Positions 11,079-22,385 of a stretch of 64,000 bases of DNA are shown piece by piece. Below the pieces are notes generated by a model, which searched no databases, was not told where the DNA came from, and was given only the letters and a program-made list of their open reading frames with translations. The stretch is taken from the NCBI RefSeq assembly GCF_001411555.2, contig NC_049914.1, positions 10,182,273-10,246,272 on the forward strand, read 5' to 3'. This stretch comes from Juglans regia (lineage: Eukaryota > Streptophyta > Magnoliopsida > Fagales > Juglandaceae). The position numbers were made by a program, and so were the translations under genes. How positions within the stretch are numbered: the stretch's first letter is position 1; each line of letters starts with the position of its first letter.

Positions 11079-14000
11079 AAAAGGTTCGAGACTATTGATT
11101 AGAGCTGTCAGTTTGTGGTTTTCCAGTAGCTTTAAGTCAGCTACATTTTCGTGGCTTTGATCTCCTTTTGATATGTTTTTAAACGTAATATACGCATAAC
11201 CATCTTCCTCAAATATCCCAGATCAAATGATGGAGAAAAGCATCAGATCATCCAAAACACAAACTTTTATCTACTGAGGGATGGAGAGAAAAAGCAAAAT
11301 AGACCATATGTTCTGTCCTTTGATATAATTCATATGAAACCGCATTATCGTTCGATTTTATCTATTTGGCATTGCAATTTAAGGTAAGAACATGGTTTCA
11401 GCACTACCCGCTTGGTAAATCCAGAACTTGGGAGCCTACAAATTTGAAGATGTAAAATGTGCTCGTGGCTCTGCATGTGTGGCAGTCACCTATATATAGC
11501 AGGACTACCAACCATCAAGTTCCCAAACCCATGTATAGTTGGGAACTTGTACTCAAAATTCATCTAGAGATTATTCTGCCCAGTTGGGCACGAATTATCA
11601 GTACTTGCATGTATCTTGCTTTATTCTGAAGCTAGATACAGGCAAGAAATGGACAAAGTAAGCCATGAGATCAGACAGTTTTTTTGTTTTTTCTATAGAA
11701 ATACTGATTTTCATTCTGGATTTTATTGCTCTTAGTCACACTGGTTGATGCATGCGTCAAATGGTTGACTATGAAGCCACTTAAAAGATGTTATGTAAGT
11801 CGGAGTGACTGGAAATGATAAAATCAATGATGAAATTTTTCAGTATCCCATTTTTAATACAAAAATAAAGATGAAAAATTATATTCAACATCTCCACACA
11901 TCACATACCATACTTTTTTTTTTCTCTTACCAAATATTTGGTATATGGATGATGAGTAGAAGAATTCAATAAGTTTAAGAAGAATAAAATAAAATAAAAA
12001 TTAAAAAAATTGTGGTGCGTGAGGATGATGAGTAGTAAAACTCAATAAAGGTATTTTTATTGTGCAAATATTCGCTAATATTTACTTTGAGCAGATGAGA
12101 GATCTAAACATTGCTTGTAACCCTATAACAATATTGACAGCGTGGAAAAGTAAAATAAAATGAAAAAATTGAACCAATAAATTGGTTCTGTTCTATTATT
12201 TCTTTCGACAACTATTACATCTACAAAGAGATTACACGGAAGTAATTCTACAAATTGACATGATTTCATGTGATTCGTTAGATTTATTTTACAAAAAAAA
12301 TAACTTTACAATTTGATAAATTACATCAAACTACGTCAATTTAAGTGATTACTTTTGTGTAATCAATTTATAACTAAAATATTTTTCATTTCTTAAAAAC
12401 CGTCCCAAGTTTCATTGCTCCAACTTAGTCTACCTAAGTGTATCCTTCATGCTTCAAGTAATTCTCAACGATTCATCAATTGAACAAAGGAAGCAGGAGA
12501 TGTAGTTCCCAGAAAAAAGGATAAACAAAACATGACTGTCACGGGATGAGACATCATGTGGGACTCACACGTGCCTATGGAATGGAAATTCCTGGTTTTC
12601 TACCATACGAAGAAAAAGAAAACAAAACAAAAAGGTAATCTCCTTTTCTTTCTTTTCTGGGGAGATGGCACCTAGTGGATATTGAGTGAATATCACAGGT
12701 TTTAGCATGAAGAAAGGATTTTTCTTTTTTTTTTTATGAGATTCCATGCTCATAGATTTATAATAGTCTTAGGAATGAGACATCAAATTGCATTAAATAA
12801 TGAATTCCAACTATTTCTACGTGGTCAAAGTTATACGTCATTGCATCAAGGGCCATTGCAAGCAATCTTTTTTAATGCAGATTTTCAAATTTGGCTTAGG
12901 GGAAAGGTCTAAATAGAAGCTTCCAAATAGACCAGTCTGGTATAAGTAGATGTCTCTTTTATCTACAAAACTGTGAGCAGGTTACATACTACATGTATAA
13001 TTAATGCACGTTGAAAGAAGGAGGAGAAGACTGCTATAATTGACTTTGAGACAACCAAAAAGGGCCCGTCCAACTCATCCCATGTAGTAGTTGGGTATGG
13101 TCTTTCTGAGCTTAGAGCTCAATTTATTCTTTCTTAACAGTATATATCCACCCAATAAAACTATTCATAATCTTTTAACTGGGGCCTCTGTTGTAAATAA
13201 TATGAGTTAGACAAATGTATTACATGTCAGAAGGAAAGATCTAACACATTCTGTCAATGTTTTCCCTCTCTTTTTGTAGAGCCAGTTCTCTTTGCAATCA
13301 CGCTTGTATTTTTCACCAATTTAAATTTCTGTCTCGTCTTACGTGTGAAGCAAACAAAAGATCAGTTGGTGGAGCCAATTAAGTCAAAAGTAAAGATAAG
13401 AGGTAAGACCTGGAATTACAATTATTTGATACGTACCACAATCTAGCTGTTTCCAATTTCCCACAACCTTTTTTTGGGATTTGCAATTAAGTAATGTTAG
13501 ATAGAGTATATAAACGTTATGCAGTCATTTAAAAAAAATTTAATTTTTTAATAATAAATTATTTTTTTTTATATAAATTTCATATTTATTAACTTTTTTA
13601 AAATGATTATACGATAATTGTATACTCATGACTGTAAGTATTATTTCTCTTTACAATTTGTTTTCTGTTTAGTTTTTTTTTTTTTTTCGGTTTTGCATTC
13701 TAGAGACTTTTCAGATGTGAATTCATGGCCTCATGACATTTATAGTTAAGATTATCAGCAGTAAAAAAGGATGGTCATGAATTGATTATACTAGTAAAGG
13801 TCTCAAAAATCCTGCTTTCTTGTTCCCAGAAGACACACTGGACCTCATTCTATTCTTTTGGTTGTATGACCGGTGTCTTAATATGACTGCCTTTTCAGTT
13901 ACAGCAAGATCAGTAGTTCTTTTAGGCTGTTTTGGAATAGGTTCAGGGTCTAATATATGGCCCCCATTGCCCTTGAGAACCAGACCTCAATCTCCTGCTG

Positions 14001-15308
14001 ATATTGATGGAGCTTTCGACCTTTCCAAGGGATTTTAGCAAGAAAAGTGTTGGGGTGCAAATGTTGTAGCTTGCTTGAATGCTGTAAACTGTGCTATTAA
14101 ATTACTGCTAAAACCAATGTTGCTGGATGAAGGCTTTATCATCCATGATTCCAGGTTGTGAGTTTGTCTTGAAATTATTAGCATATTCTACAGGTCAAAG
14201 AGCCTTGCAGAAGTTGAGAATCTTGTGCACAAGTTAATTTGATGAATGGTTGAATTAGACAGCACCCCCCCCATATATACTTAAGACTTTTATGATCAAT
14301 AGAAGTAGTTGTCACTATCTGTTTTGATGATCAATTGAAGTGACTTCAAAATTTCATTAATTAAGCTCCCTCACTGTATATAAATCATGCTGATAGCACA
14401 AGCAATATTTTCCTTTTAGGTGAGTCAATGGTCAATTTTAAAAGCACAGTCAATGCAAATCTAACTATCCAAATCAAACATTTTAAATTAATTTTCTGTA
14501 AAAATAATAATAATTTTCTGTATCATATTAAATCATATGATACACAGTAACATATTATTATTATTATATCTGCCTTGATTAGAATGGCAGCAAGATGATA
14601 TATACTGGCATTCTGTCTGGCAGTGATTTGGGCAAAGACAAACTGTCTGGAACAGCACGTGCACCACGCATGTGTGGTGGATGATTCATTGATTCCCATT
14701 TGTCTCGCAGCTACCCAGTTTCCTGCTGCCTGCAGAACATTCATTCATTCATTCTTTTCTCTACTAAAGATAAAAATTTTATTTTTCAACTGGCTTTTTT
14801 AATTTCATTTTAGATGCAGCAGCTAGCACTCCATGTGAGTTGAAGACATATATATTAAAGTAAGGTCTATTATATAGTACCCCTATCACCTGTGTATGTA
14901 TTTTTTTTTTTTTTTCCTTTTTCCAAAAAATTGAAATCAAGAATACAAGAACAGGGATTTTCTTATGAACACTTTGGTTGTTAATTTTTTTCAAGTTATA
15001 TTATTATTATATTTAGCTATTTTTTATCGTGTTAATAAAATACATCAATATTTGCATACCTTTGATTATTTTCTGTAATCTTTGATTATTTATTATATAT
15101 AGCTAATTTTAATTTTTTTCTTATCAAATCTCGAATTGGATAGAATGTGAACATGTTAGATGCCATATATCTTGTTGCGTGTGTGCATATTATATATATA
15201 TATATATATATATGAAAAATTCTATTTAGAAGTTGAAGTACTTAGATGGCATAATTTGATTTAAAAGAAAATTTTTAAATTTTGAATCTTACTAATCAAA
15301 TCTTACCA
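11079..15308. other. Gene-free stretch after the Nudix gene
   Basis: The first few hundred bases should be the 3' UTR of the Nudix gene. Beyond that I see AT-rich sequence without a recognisable protein on either strand. A 72-codon frame at 13820-14038 has no family I know. AT microsatellite and A/T runs are frequent. Confidence 0.4.
15187..15213. repeat. (AT)n microsatellite
   Basis: Uninterrupted TA/AT dinucleotide run of about 13 repeats within AT-rich intergenic DNA. Confidence 0.85.
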
Positions 15309-15310
15309 TT

Positions 15311-15650
15311 TAAGACTGTATTTGGATGTTGAGCTGCGCTGAGTTAAGTTGAGTTCTCTATAAATAGTAGTGAGTTTAGATGGTAGAATGAGTTCTATGG
15401 GGGCCACCTAAGATGAGTTTAGATGTGTTTTGATGTTAAAATGAGTTTAGATATATTTATGGGAAGTTAAAAAAGGTTGTGCGTCCCACGTATAAAGAGG
15501 TGTTGAGTTGAAAAAGGTTGTGGAGTCCCACATATAAAAAGGTTTTGAGTTTAGTGATTTGAGAGTTAGGTGTTTGAATGTTAGAAGAAATCTAAATATG
15601 AACCGAACTTAGCTGAGTTGAGTGCAGTCTAATAACCAAACAAGCCCTAA
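15311..15650. mobile_element. MITE of the GTTTGG/GAGTTGAG family
   Basis: The left end reads TGTATTTGGATGTTGAGC followed by GAGTTAAGTTGAG. The right end reads GCTGAGTTGAGTGCAGTC then AACCAAACAAGCCC, an imperfect inverted complement of the left end. The interior has repeated GATGAGTTTAGATG-like words and no open frame. Related ends recur at several places in this window, so a family is implied. Confidence 0.65.
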
Positions 15651-15655
15651 TTGAT

Positions 15656-17015
15656 GTGGACGGTATACTCTACACCAGCTTAAAAATAGAATAACTATAT
15701 GTATATAATATATATTCAAAAGAGGAGGGGTATCCCATAATTTATCTTGTAATGTATATTACTAGCAATAGTTAAGAAATACAATTGCCGAATATTGGGG
15801 AGTGGAAAAAGTGCTTTACTTAAAAGTACAAGTACAATAACGTAATCTAATGTAAAGTTCAAAGATCAAACAGTCATGCAGCATGCACTTTGATTAGTTA
15901 CCAAAATAGTGCAACCTTTTAATTATGCTTTCTTCGGTACGAAGTACTTGCTTTTAGGCTGTCTTCAGATTTGGCATGCATGCATCTCCCTAGCTAGTAT
16001 GTCTAAAATGTTCATAATTTTATATACCAATACTAATATACAAATAAATAAAAAATTGATGGATAAAACAATTGATTCCATGCACATGGTGTCCTTGTTA
16101 TTTTATTAAATATCTTAGCAGCATGATTAATGCATAGTCTCAAATAATAATTAAATTCACCCATAAACTAGTTGAGCGCAAGCACATATCGCAGGTAGTT
16201 TGTATCCCGACCGACCATATTTTTGCAAAATATAGAATTTGTATGACCAACATTTTTTACAAAATATAGAAAATTAATCAAATGAGTCTTGTAAGTAAAA
16301 ATGTAAATAAAACTGTAAGTACATATAGAACTACTCTATCTAATTATATATTTATTTCTCTTATTTTAGCCCCTATATATAATTTTGAGAGAAAATAAAA
16401 AATCTAAGCAATCCTAAACTAATTTTGCAATTCCCTACCAAAAACTGGTGATGACAACTAAAAACGACAGCCATTTGTAGAAAATTATTGTTTTCAACTT
16501 CAAGATACATTTTAGGGATACTCTTATGAAATATTAAGGAAATCAAGACAAATATGTTAGTTTTGGCCGTTATGTATTTTATGCAGGCACTCTGAGATTT
16601 CTCTCGTTTTCTGTTAAATTTGGATAAAACGAGAACATGCATATTTTCAGTGTTTGTCGGTTGGTCATGTTATTTCAGACGCGCGCGGTCGCACGCTCGA
16701 ACGGGGGAATCTATTGGAAGCGTGGCGTGTGCGGTCCAGCGATTGCTCAAAACTTCGTTTTTGTCTGGACTGCCAGGTGGGTACGCTGAGGTCCGTCCAA
16801 AACAAAAAGTCGCAGGCTAAGCGCGTGGGACCCAAACATGTAGCCGCCAAGACCCCCCATCCTTTTGCTTTGGTCGGGTTTTTCGTCCGTTATTGCTTCC
16901 CCTGTTGCAATTGAGAAAGAAAAAAGTTGGAGGCAGTCGGCTGGTGCAAGCGCCAGTCAAACGGCATTAATGTGGAAAAAAATAAATTATGCGGTTTTAA
17001 TTTTATCAAGGGTGT
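15656..17015. other. Intergenic stretch with a GC-rich island at about 16670-16905
   Basis: Mostly AT-rich. The segment around 16670-16905 is sharply GC-richer, with CG-rich words such as GACGCGCGCGGTCGCACGC. Frames are open there in three readings, which reflects base composition more than coding. No known protein is seen. It could be a promoter remnant or part of an unidentified repeat. Confidence 0.35.
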
Positions 17016-17017
17016 AT

Positions 17018-17192
17018 TTAGATGTTGAATTGAATTAAATTGAGTTGAGTTGAGTTGAAATGATAAAATATTATTATTTATTATTATTATTATTTTAAGA
17101 TTTGAAAAAATTGAATTATTTATTATATTTTATGTTGAGATTTAAAAAAATTGTAATAATGAGTTGAGATGAGTTTAACTTCCAAACGAAAC
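17018..17192. mobile_element. MITE of the GAGTTGAG family, about 175 bp
   Basis: Starts GTGTATTTAGATGTTGAATTG, runs through GAGTTGAGTTGAGTTGAAAT and an ATTATT-rich core, and ends GAGTTGAGATGAGTTTAAC TTCCAAACG. The two ends are imperfect inverted complements around GTTTGGAAGTT. The copy at 18313 is clearly related along its whole length. Confidence 0.7.
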
Positions 17193-18310
17193 CTAAGTTT
17201 GCCCCATTTCCCCGGCCCTCCCTCCTATCCAATTTCGACTCATCTTCTGTGTTTCTCTTTCCCCGAGATCTCTCTCTGTGTTTCTTCGATCCCTCTCCCC
17301 AGCTGCCCCTTTTGTCCGCCCAACCGAAAAACAACTTGAAGATTCATTTGAGACATTATTTCACCCTCGTGCCGCACTTAAAATTAGAAAGTCAAATTCT
17401 CCAGAATTTTTTCTCAAAGAGAAACAAGTGCCCAAATGCAGCAGGTTGCAAGTTTTACCATGCAAAAAAGAACCCCAAAATCATGCTTCGAAAAAAACAT
17501 AACTTTAAGAGAGAAAATATGTGGAAAAAAAAAAAAACCCATATCAGAAACCCACTCTAAGATCGAATATTAAAGGTATAGTACCTCACCAAATAAAAGT
17601 TTCATCACTCACAAACACCATTCATACCCAAACTTGTCTTTCAAAAACATTATACAGAGATGAGAAAATCCATCCAGGCCAAACGTCAAAGCAAGCTTCA
17701 AATAGTAGATAGTAAAGACCCTACCTCTTTGGAACAAAAGAAAAAGTAAAAGAAGAAGAAGATCAACACGAAAGCTTCAAGCAGAGGGGCCCCTCACACG
17801 GTAGAAAGACCTACAAGAGGATAAACATTTTTTTTCCTCTCATAGATTTTCAATGCTGCATTTTAAGTGGGTGCGCTTTCACTGGTAAGGCTAAGGGAGG
17901 TAATCGCGAGAAGAAACAAAAAGACGAAGGGATATTTCCAACAAGGCATTTTGGTGGTGGTCTACAATGATTCTTCAATTTCGAATTTGTTTTGATTTTG
18001 GATTTATGTATGGTTGGTAAAGTTTAGTGATGAGATGCAACTAAGATATGTGCATCTCGCGGACATGGGTGATTGAGAAAGAAAGTTACTATGCTTCACT
18101 GTAGCAACTTACCAAACGAGATGGGTTTTCATCTCTGTTTTCTAATTTAATTCGTCTTTATTTTTGTCTTTTTTTTTTTACACGAGACGACTGTGTATAG
18201 AAGAGCTAATTGAGAAATTCTTCCCAGCTGATTATCAAATTTACACCTCACATCAGCTAAAGTCACGTGGCCCCACTGGTATATACTCTCAGGAGTGGTT
18301 TTGGGTTCGA
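17193..18310. other. Pyrimidine-rich and mixed intergenic sequence
   Basis: 17193-17300 is C/T-rich and resembles a plant 5' leader. A 103-codon frame at 17249-17560 has no match that I recognise and is overlapped by another frame. I cannot call a gene here; a non-coding transcript or a dead gene start is possible. Confidence 0.3.
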
Positions 18311-18312
18311 AA

Positions 18313-18486
18313 TCTGCGTTTGAATATTGAATTGAGTTGAATTAAGTTGAATTGAGATGATAAAATATTATTATTTATTATTATTATTTTAAAATTTAAA
18401 AAAATTGAATTGTTTATTATATTTTATATTGAAAATTAAAAAAATTATAATAATAAATTGATATGAGTTTAGCTTTCAAACCAACT
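18313..18486. mobile_element. MITE of the GAGTTGAG family, about 175 bp
   Basis: Near copy of the element at 17018: TGAATATTGAATTGAGTTG at the left, the same GATAAAATATTATTATTTAT core, and TATGAGTTTAGCTTTCAAAC at the right. Both copies have the same orientation and lie 1.3 kb apart. Confidence 0.7.
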
Positions 18487-18539
18487 CTTCAAATGTAAAT
18501 AAAAAATAAAAAAAATTAACACCTCACATCTTACGTGGC

Positions 18540-18770
18540 AATTTGGATTCGCTAACAAATGAATCGGCTCTTCTTTCTCGCCCCCATCATCTTCCTTTTC
18601 ACCAGAACATTCCTCTTCTCTGTGAATCTCTTTCGCAAGCATCTTCATCCCCACTGTCAATTTTTGTGCATTGTCTCTCGCTTATCTTCCTCCCCGCTGT
18701 AAATCTCCTCTCCTCTTCTCTGTGAATCTCCTCGTGCCTGAGACAGACGATGCTTACTCAGATTGATAAA
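18540..18770. other. C/T-rich leader-like segment with a 20-bp direct repeat
   Basis: TCCTCTTCTCTGTGAATCTC occurs at 18611-18630 and again at 18711-18730, exactly 100 bases apart. The flanks (CCCCACTGTCAATT and CCCCGCTGTAAATC) are also similar, so a roughly 100-bp block was duplicated. The composition resembles a plant 5' UTR but no gene body follows. Confidence 0.5.
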
Positions 18771-19025
18771 GATCATTAATAAACAGTCTTTCGCTTGATC
18801 GCTTGGTCGCTCCACAATCTCTGGTTCTCTCTGTGAGTTCCTTGTCTATCATCTCTATAATTTCCTTTTCCTTTTTTAATCTGCAAGTTCTTTCCTTTTA
18901 TAACTTTACGATATATTATAATTTTCTGAGAGATTCTGAGTTGATTATTCCAATATAGTACATAATGTATTGTATTTGTTTCCTTCACGACTGCAAGGCA
19001 ATAAAATTGTATCTAATAACTTAAA

Positions 19026-19397
19026 GCTGGATGCTTTGGGATTGGAGAATGCGATGATGAGATAAAAAAAAATTTGTGAATAGTAATGAGATAGTTTATG
19101 AATAATAGTAAAAAAGTTTCAGTTAGTTATGATATTTTATAAGATTTTAGAAAATGAGAAATAAAAAGTTAAATAAGAATATTATAAAATTAAAATATTG
19201 TTAGAATATAATTTTTATTTTAGGACTTGAAAATTTTAAATTATTTTTTATGTTTTGTTTGAAATTTTAGAAAATATGTAATAATTAGGTAAGAATTAGA
19301 TAAAAAAAATTAAATACTTGAAATTGAAAACTGTTATGTTTGTATTTGAATGATATTTAAGAAGTAAATAAGATGAGATGAGATGAAAATTCTAAAT
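19026..19397. mobile_element. MITE-like element, AT-rich core
   Basis: The left end, GGATGCTTTGGGATTGGAGAA followed by GATGATGAGATAA, and the right end, ATAAGATGAGATGAGATGAAAA, show the GATGAGATGAGAT words typical of the MITE group in this window. The core is AT-rich with no frame. The ends are less clearly inverted than in the 15-kb copy. Confidence 0.5.
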
Positions 19398-20099
19398 CAG
19401 TTATATTTTTCCAGAATTTCGTTGTTATGACTAAATCTTAGAATGTATGTGTTGGATATAAAATGAATTAGAATTGAACCTATTAGATGTTCGGAAGATA
19501 TAAGTTAAGGAAGAGATAAAACTAAAAGCGGATGATTAACATGCCAAAATGTGAAAATGACATAAAGTAAGGAGGATTCAGCTATTCGAAAAAATGAAGA
19601 ATGTCTTTATAAAAGAAAGGAATCTACAACTTGGAGCTTGGAATCTACACTCTCTTAGGGCTCTCACCAAATTTCTTTCAATCTTTTTTCAATCAAGTTT
19701 TTTCGATTGCATTGAGAGTTACATAAATCTCTGTACTTATTTCTTTATTTACATTTTATATATTTTTATTATTTAATTCATGGACGAGCATCAAAGTACT
19801 GTATCTATGTCAAAGCATCATAGTGATCATTTGACCATACTGTAGGCCTCCAATGTCCAATCCCGTCGAAAAATTGTATCAACAATTTATACTTTAAATT
19901 ATTTATTGTTTATTATTTATCAATAAATCATTTAATTTAAACAATATTTTTCGATTCTAACTCTAAAAGTAGTGATTCATCTTATAATTTCAGCACATTA
20001 TTTTCCATATCTCTAATAATTCCTTTACTTACTCGATCATAAGGGTTGGGTTGATAATGTCAAGCAATATGGGTACCAATAGGTGAGAAACGAGGTCCC

Positions 20100-20620
20100 A
20101 ATTGATCATATCAATATAATAACCATTCTCCTCAAGATGACAACATCTTGTAGCATGTTTTCTTCAGTGAATCGATTCTACCATACTCCTCTCTACATCT
20201 ATCGGTTCTGGCTCTTCATCTATTCATCTTTTTTTTTTTTTTTGGAATAATTCGTCTTAATGATGGTTTAGTTGTCCCCTCTATTAAAAAAGATCTCGTT
20301 TTTATAAGCTTTGATATCATAAAGGATTTTGCGAAAACTCTATCTCACGATAGAACATAGAGAGTATCTTGTATTTATAAGAGAGTATTACATGTTTACT
20401 TACAAAAAATAAAAGAACTATACAAGTATAAAAACAGAGTTGTACGTGCCAAGAATAAAAGAAACAAAGCTGTACATGCCAAGAACAAAAAGATTACAAG
20501 CTAAGGATAAGTGATGCAGCAGAACTTCAGAAAATGTGCCGGCGTATGCTGTCATCTTGAGGAGAATGGTTATTACAATAAGTAGAGAGATGATAATTAT
20601 AATCATAAATATACAAGCGT
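20100..20620 (-). mobile_element. Decayed copia-like LTR remnant with an internal inverted repeat
   Basis: GCTTTGATATCATAAAGG near 20309 looks like a mutated plus-strand image of a copia primer-binding site (GCTCTGATACCATG) meeting an LTR. Separately, a 26-bp stretch at 20117-20142 is exactly inverted at 20550-20575, pairing across about 400 bases. Neither LTR can be bounded, so the call rests on these two signs only. Confidence 0.35.
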
Positions 20621-21000
20621 CGTATAATCATTTTAAAAAATCTAAATAACTATAGGACTTATATAAAAATAATAATAATTTTTTAATCGTAAATTTTTTT
20701 TTTTTAAACAACTATATAATAATTACACACTTCACAACTCCATATATCTTCTTACAATAAACAAGTAAATATCAGATCTTCTAGTCAACGGGTAACAACT
20801 TAAGAGGAGGTTGACGTGATCGTTTGAAATGGGGACTTCAAGATAAGGTTTCATGCAAATGGCACTTTTATGTTTTAATTAATTGGGGATGTAAAGCTTT
20901 GGGGTGCCATTAGACAATAGGCCATCTATATAGTTTAAAACGTGTTATAATGATGAAGAGTTGACATCAATTGCAGACAGAGAGAATAATTTAAACAGAA

Positions 21001-21003
<3 letters not shown>

Positions 21004-21035
<32 letters not shown>
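21004..21035. repeat. (AT)n microsatellite
   Basis: About 16 uninterrupted AT repeats. Confidence 0.9.
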
Positions 21036-21039
<4 letters not shown>

Positions 21040-21599
21040 CCTTTATTGACTGATTTAATTCTAATAAGAATTTGACTTGTAATAATATTATTTCTTATTT
21101 TAAATTTTTTATTCTCGATATTTTTTAATAATTTTATACGTCGATTAATCTAACAATCAGTTAAAATGTGTTATATCTTCAAGTTTACTGTAATAAAAAT
21201 ATTAAATTCAGTTTGGTGACGATCAGTTTATTTAACAGGTTTACATGATTGTATCATAAAAAATAAAAAATAAAAATAAAATAAAAAAAAAGCTTAGAAA
21301 TTGAGAAATTTGATTCTTTCTTCAAAGTTCAAACTATGTCGGCCAAAATTTTCCAAATCTCGTAGATGGTAAATTGCTTTCTTTTTTTTTAATTTTTAAT
21401 TTCTTTAAATTATGTATTTGGTGTTAATAAAAAAAAGAGTTCCACTTCTGAACAGCCCATCTGCTAAGAGCAGAATAACAGCCCCCAATTATAAATAGAC
21501 ATGTAAGAAAGTGGCCTAAATTTACATTACACATGTACATACCGAATTAAAACCCATAATAAATGAAAAAGAGAGAGAAACATACCTATAAAATTGAAA

Positions 21600-21975
21600 C
21601 CCGAAGGCCTCCGAACAACCCCTACCCTTCCCATTGGACACCCCTTCCCAGATCAGAGCTCCATGAACGACGGCAATTGTGAGAAATGTTGGCCCACCAA
21701 TTCCCCATCTATGTTGGCCCGCCAATTCATAAAATTGTTTGAAGCTTCCAAGTTCCTCTGGCAATACAGTTGCAAGCATGACCTCTTGTTGCCGACCTAC
21801 ATTAGCCAGTTCAGTCACCACTCTCAATTTATCGAAGTTCATGTTTGCTCCACTAGTTATTGCTACAACATTTTCGCCCTTGAAACCATAATACTTGCAG
21901 TTTGCTTCAGCTCCAGCAAGGGCACCTGCTTGTTCTAAAATACTTCTTTTTTCTTCAAACATGTCCTGCAACATG
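21600..21975 (-). pseudogene. Threonine deaminase (biosynthetic) gene fragment
   Basis: On the minus strand a frame of about 85 codons reads FEEKRSILEQAGALAGAEA, KYYGFKGENVVAITSGANMN and TELANVGRQQE, the end of the catalytic domain of plant threonine dehydratase plus the entry to its regulatory ACT-like domain (LPEELGSFKQFYEL). The full enzyme makes 2-oxobutanoate for isoleucine in plastids. Here only this piece exists: no upstream exon with the PLP lysine and no downstream regulatory domain were seen. AGALAGAEA lacks two residues compared with the usual AGALALAGAEA. An acceptor-like TTACCCATGTTGCAG sits just before the homology, so the piece appears to come from genomic DNA, not from a spliced copy. 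There is no ATG at a sensible place. Confidence 0.75.
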
Positions 21976-22237
21976 GGTAACAATATATAAATCCCAAGAA
22001 CTGACACCTACATCTATTATTTTGAGGATTAAGGTTGCGAATGTGAGAGAGGGATCAATGAGTTAGACGAATAAGAAATTTGAGAGGGAAAGATCTGAGT
22101 GTGAGAGGTTTCTTTCTATGCGGTGCGGTTCTATTATAGTGTAAATGGGAAGTTACATGTCATGAAATTATTGGAAGGCTGTTTTTTGTTGGAGGCCAAT
22201 CCGACCGGTTATAAAATTAATTCTAAAAAAAATTATG

Positions 22238-22385
22238 AGTCAGGTTGTGTTTGAGTAGTAAACTATTTAATATTTTATTATTATTTTTTATCTAATTTTT
22301 ATATTTTTTATTATTATTTATTACTATTTAATATTTTATCATTATTTTATTTTTTATCTAGTCTAAATATTACCATTTGAAAAAG
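22238..22385. mobile_element. MITE-like AT-rich element (short)
   Basis: GTTGTGTTTGAGTAGTAAACT at the left, repeated TATTATTTTTTATCTAAT units in the middle, and TCTAAATATTACCATTTGAA at the right. It has the core composition of the window's MITEs but weak ends. Confidence 0.35.

Noticed and set aside
16620..16914. Overlapping open frames in three readings in a GC-rich island
   Set aside because: Frames open on both strands at once reflect composition. None carries a motif I know and no start or splice context supports a gene.
17249..17560. 103-codon frame with a Cys/His pattern (CPNAAGCKFYH)
   Set aside because: The pattern resembles a CCCH finger only loosely, the frame runs into poly-lysine from an A-run, and another frame overlaps it. 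No homologue is recognised.
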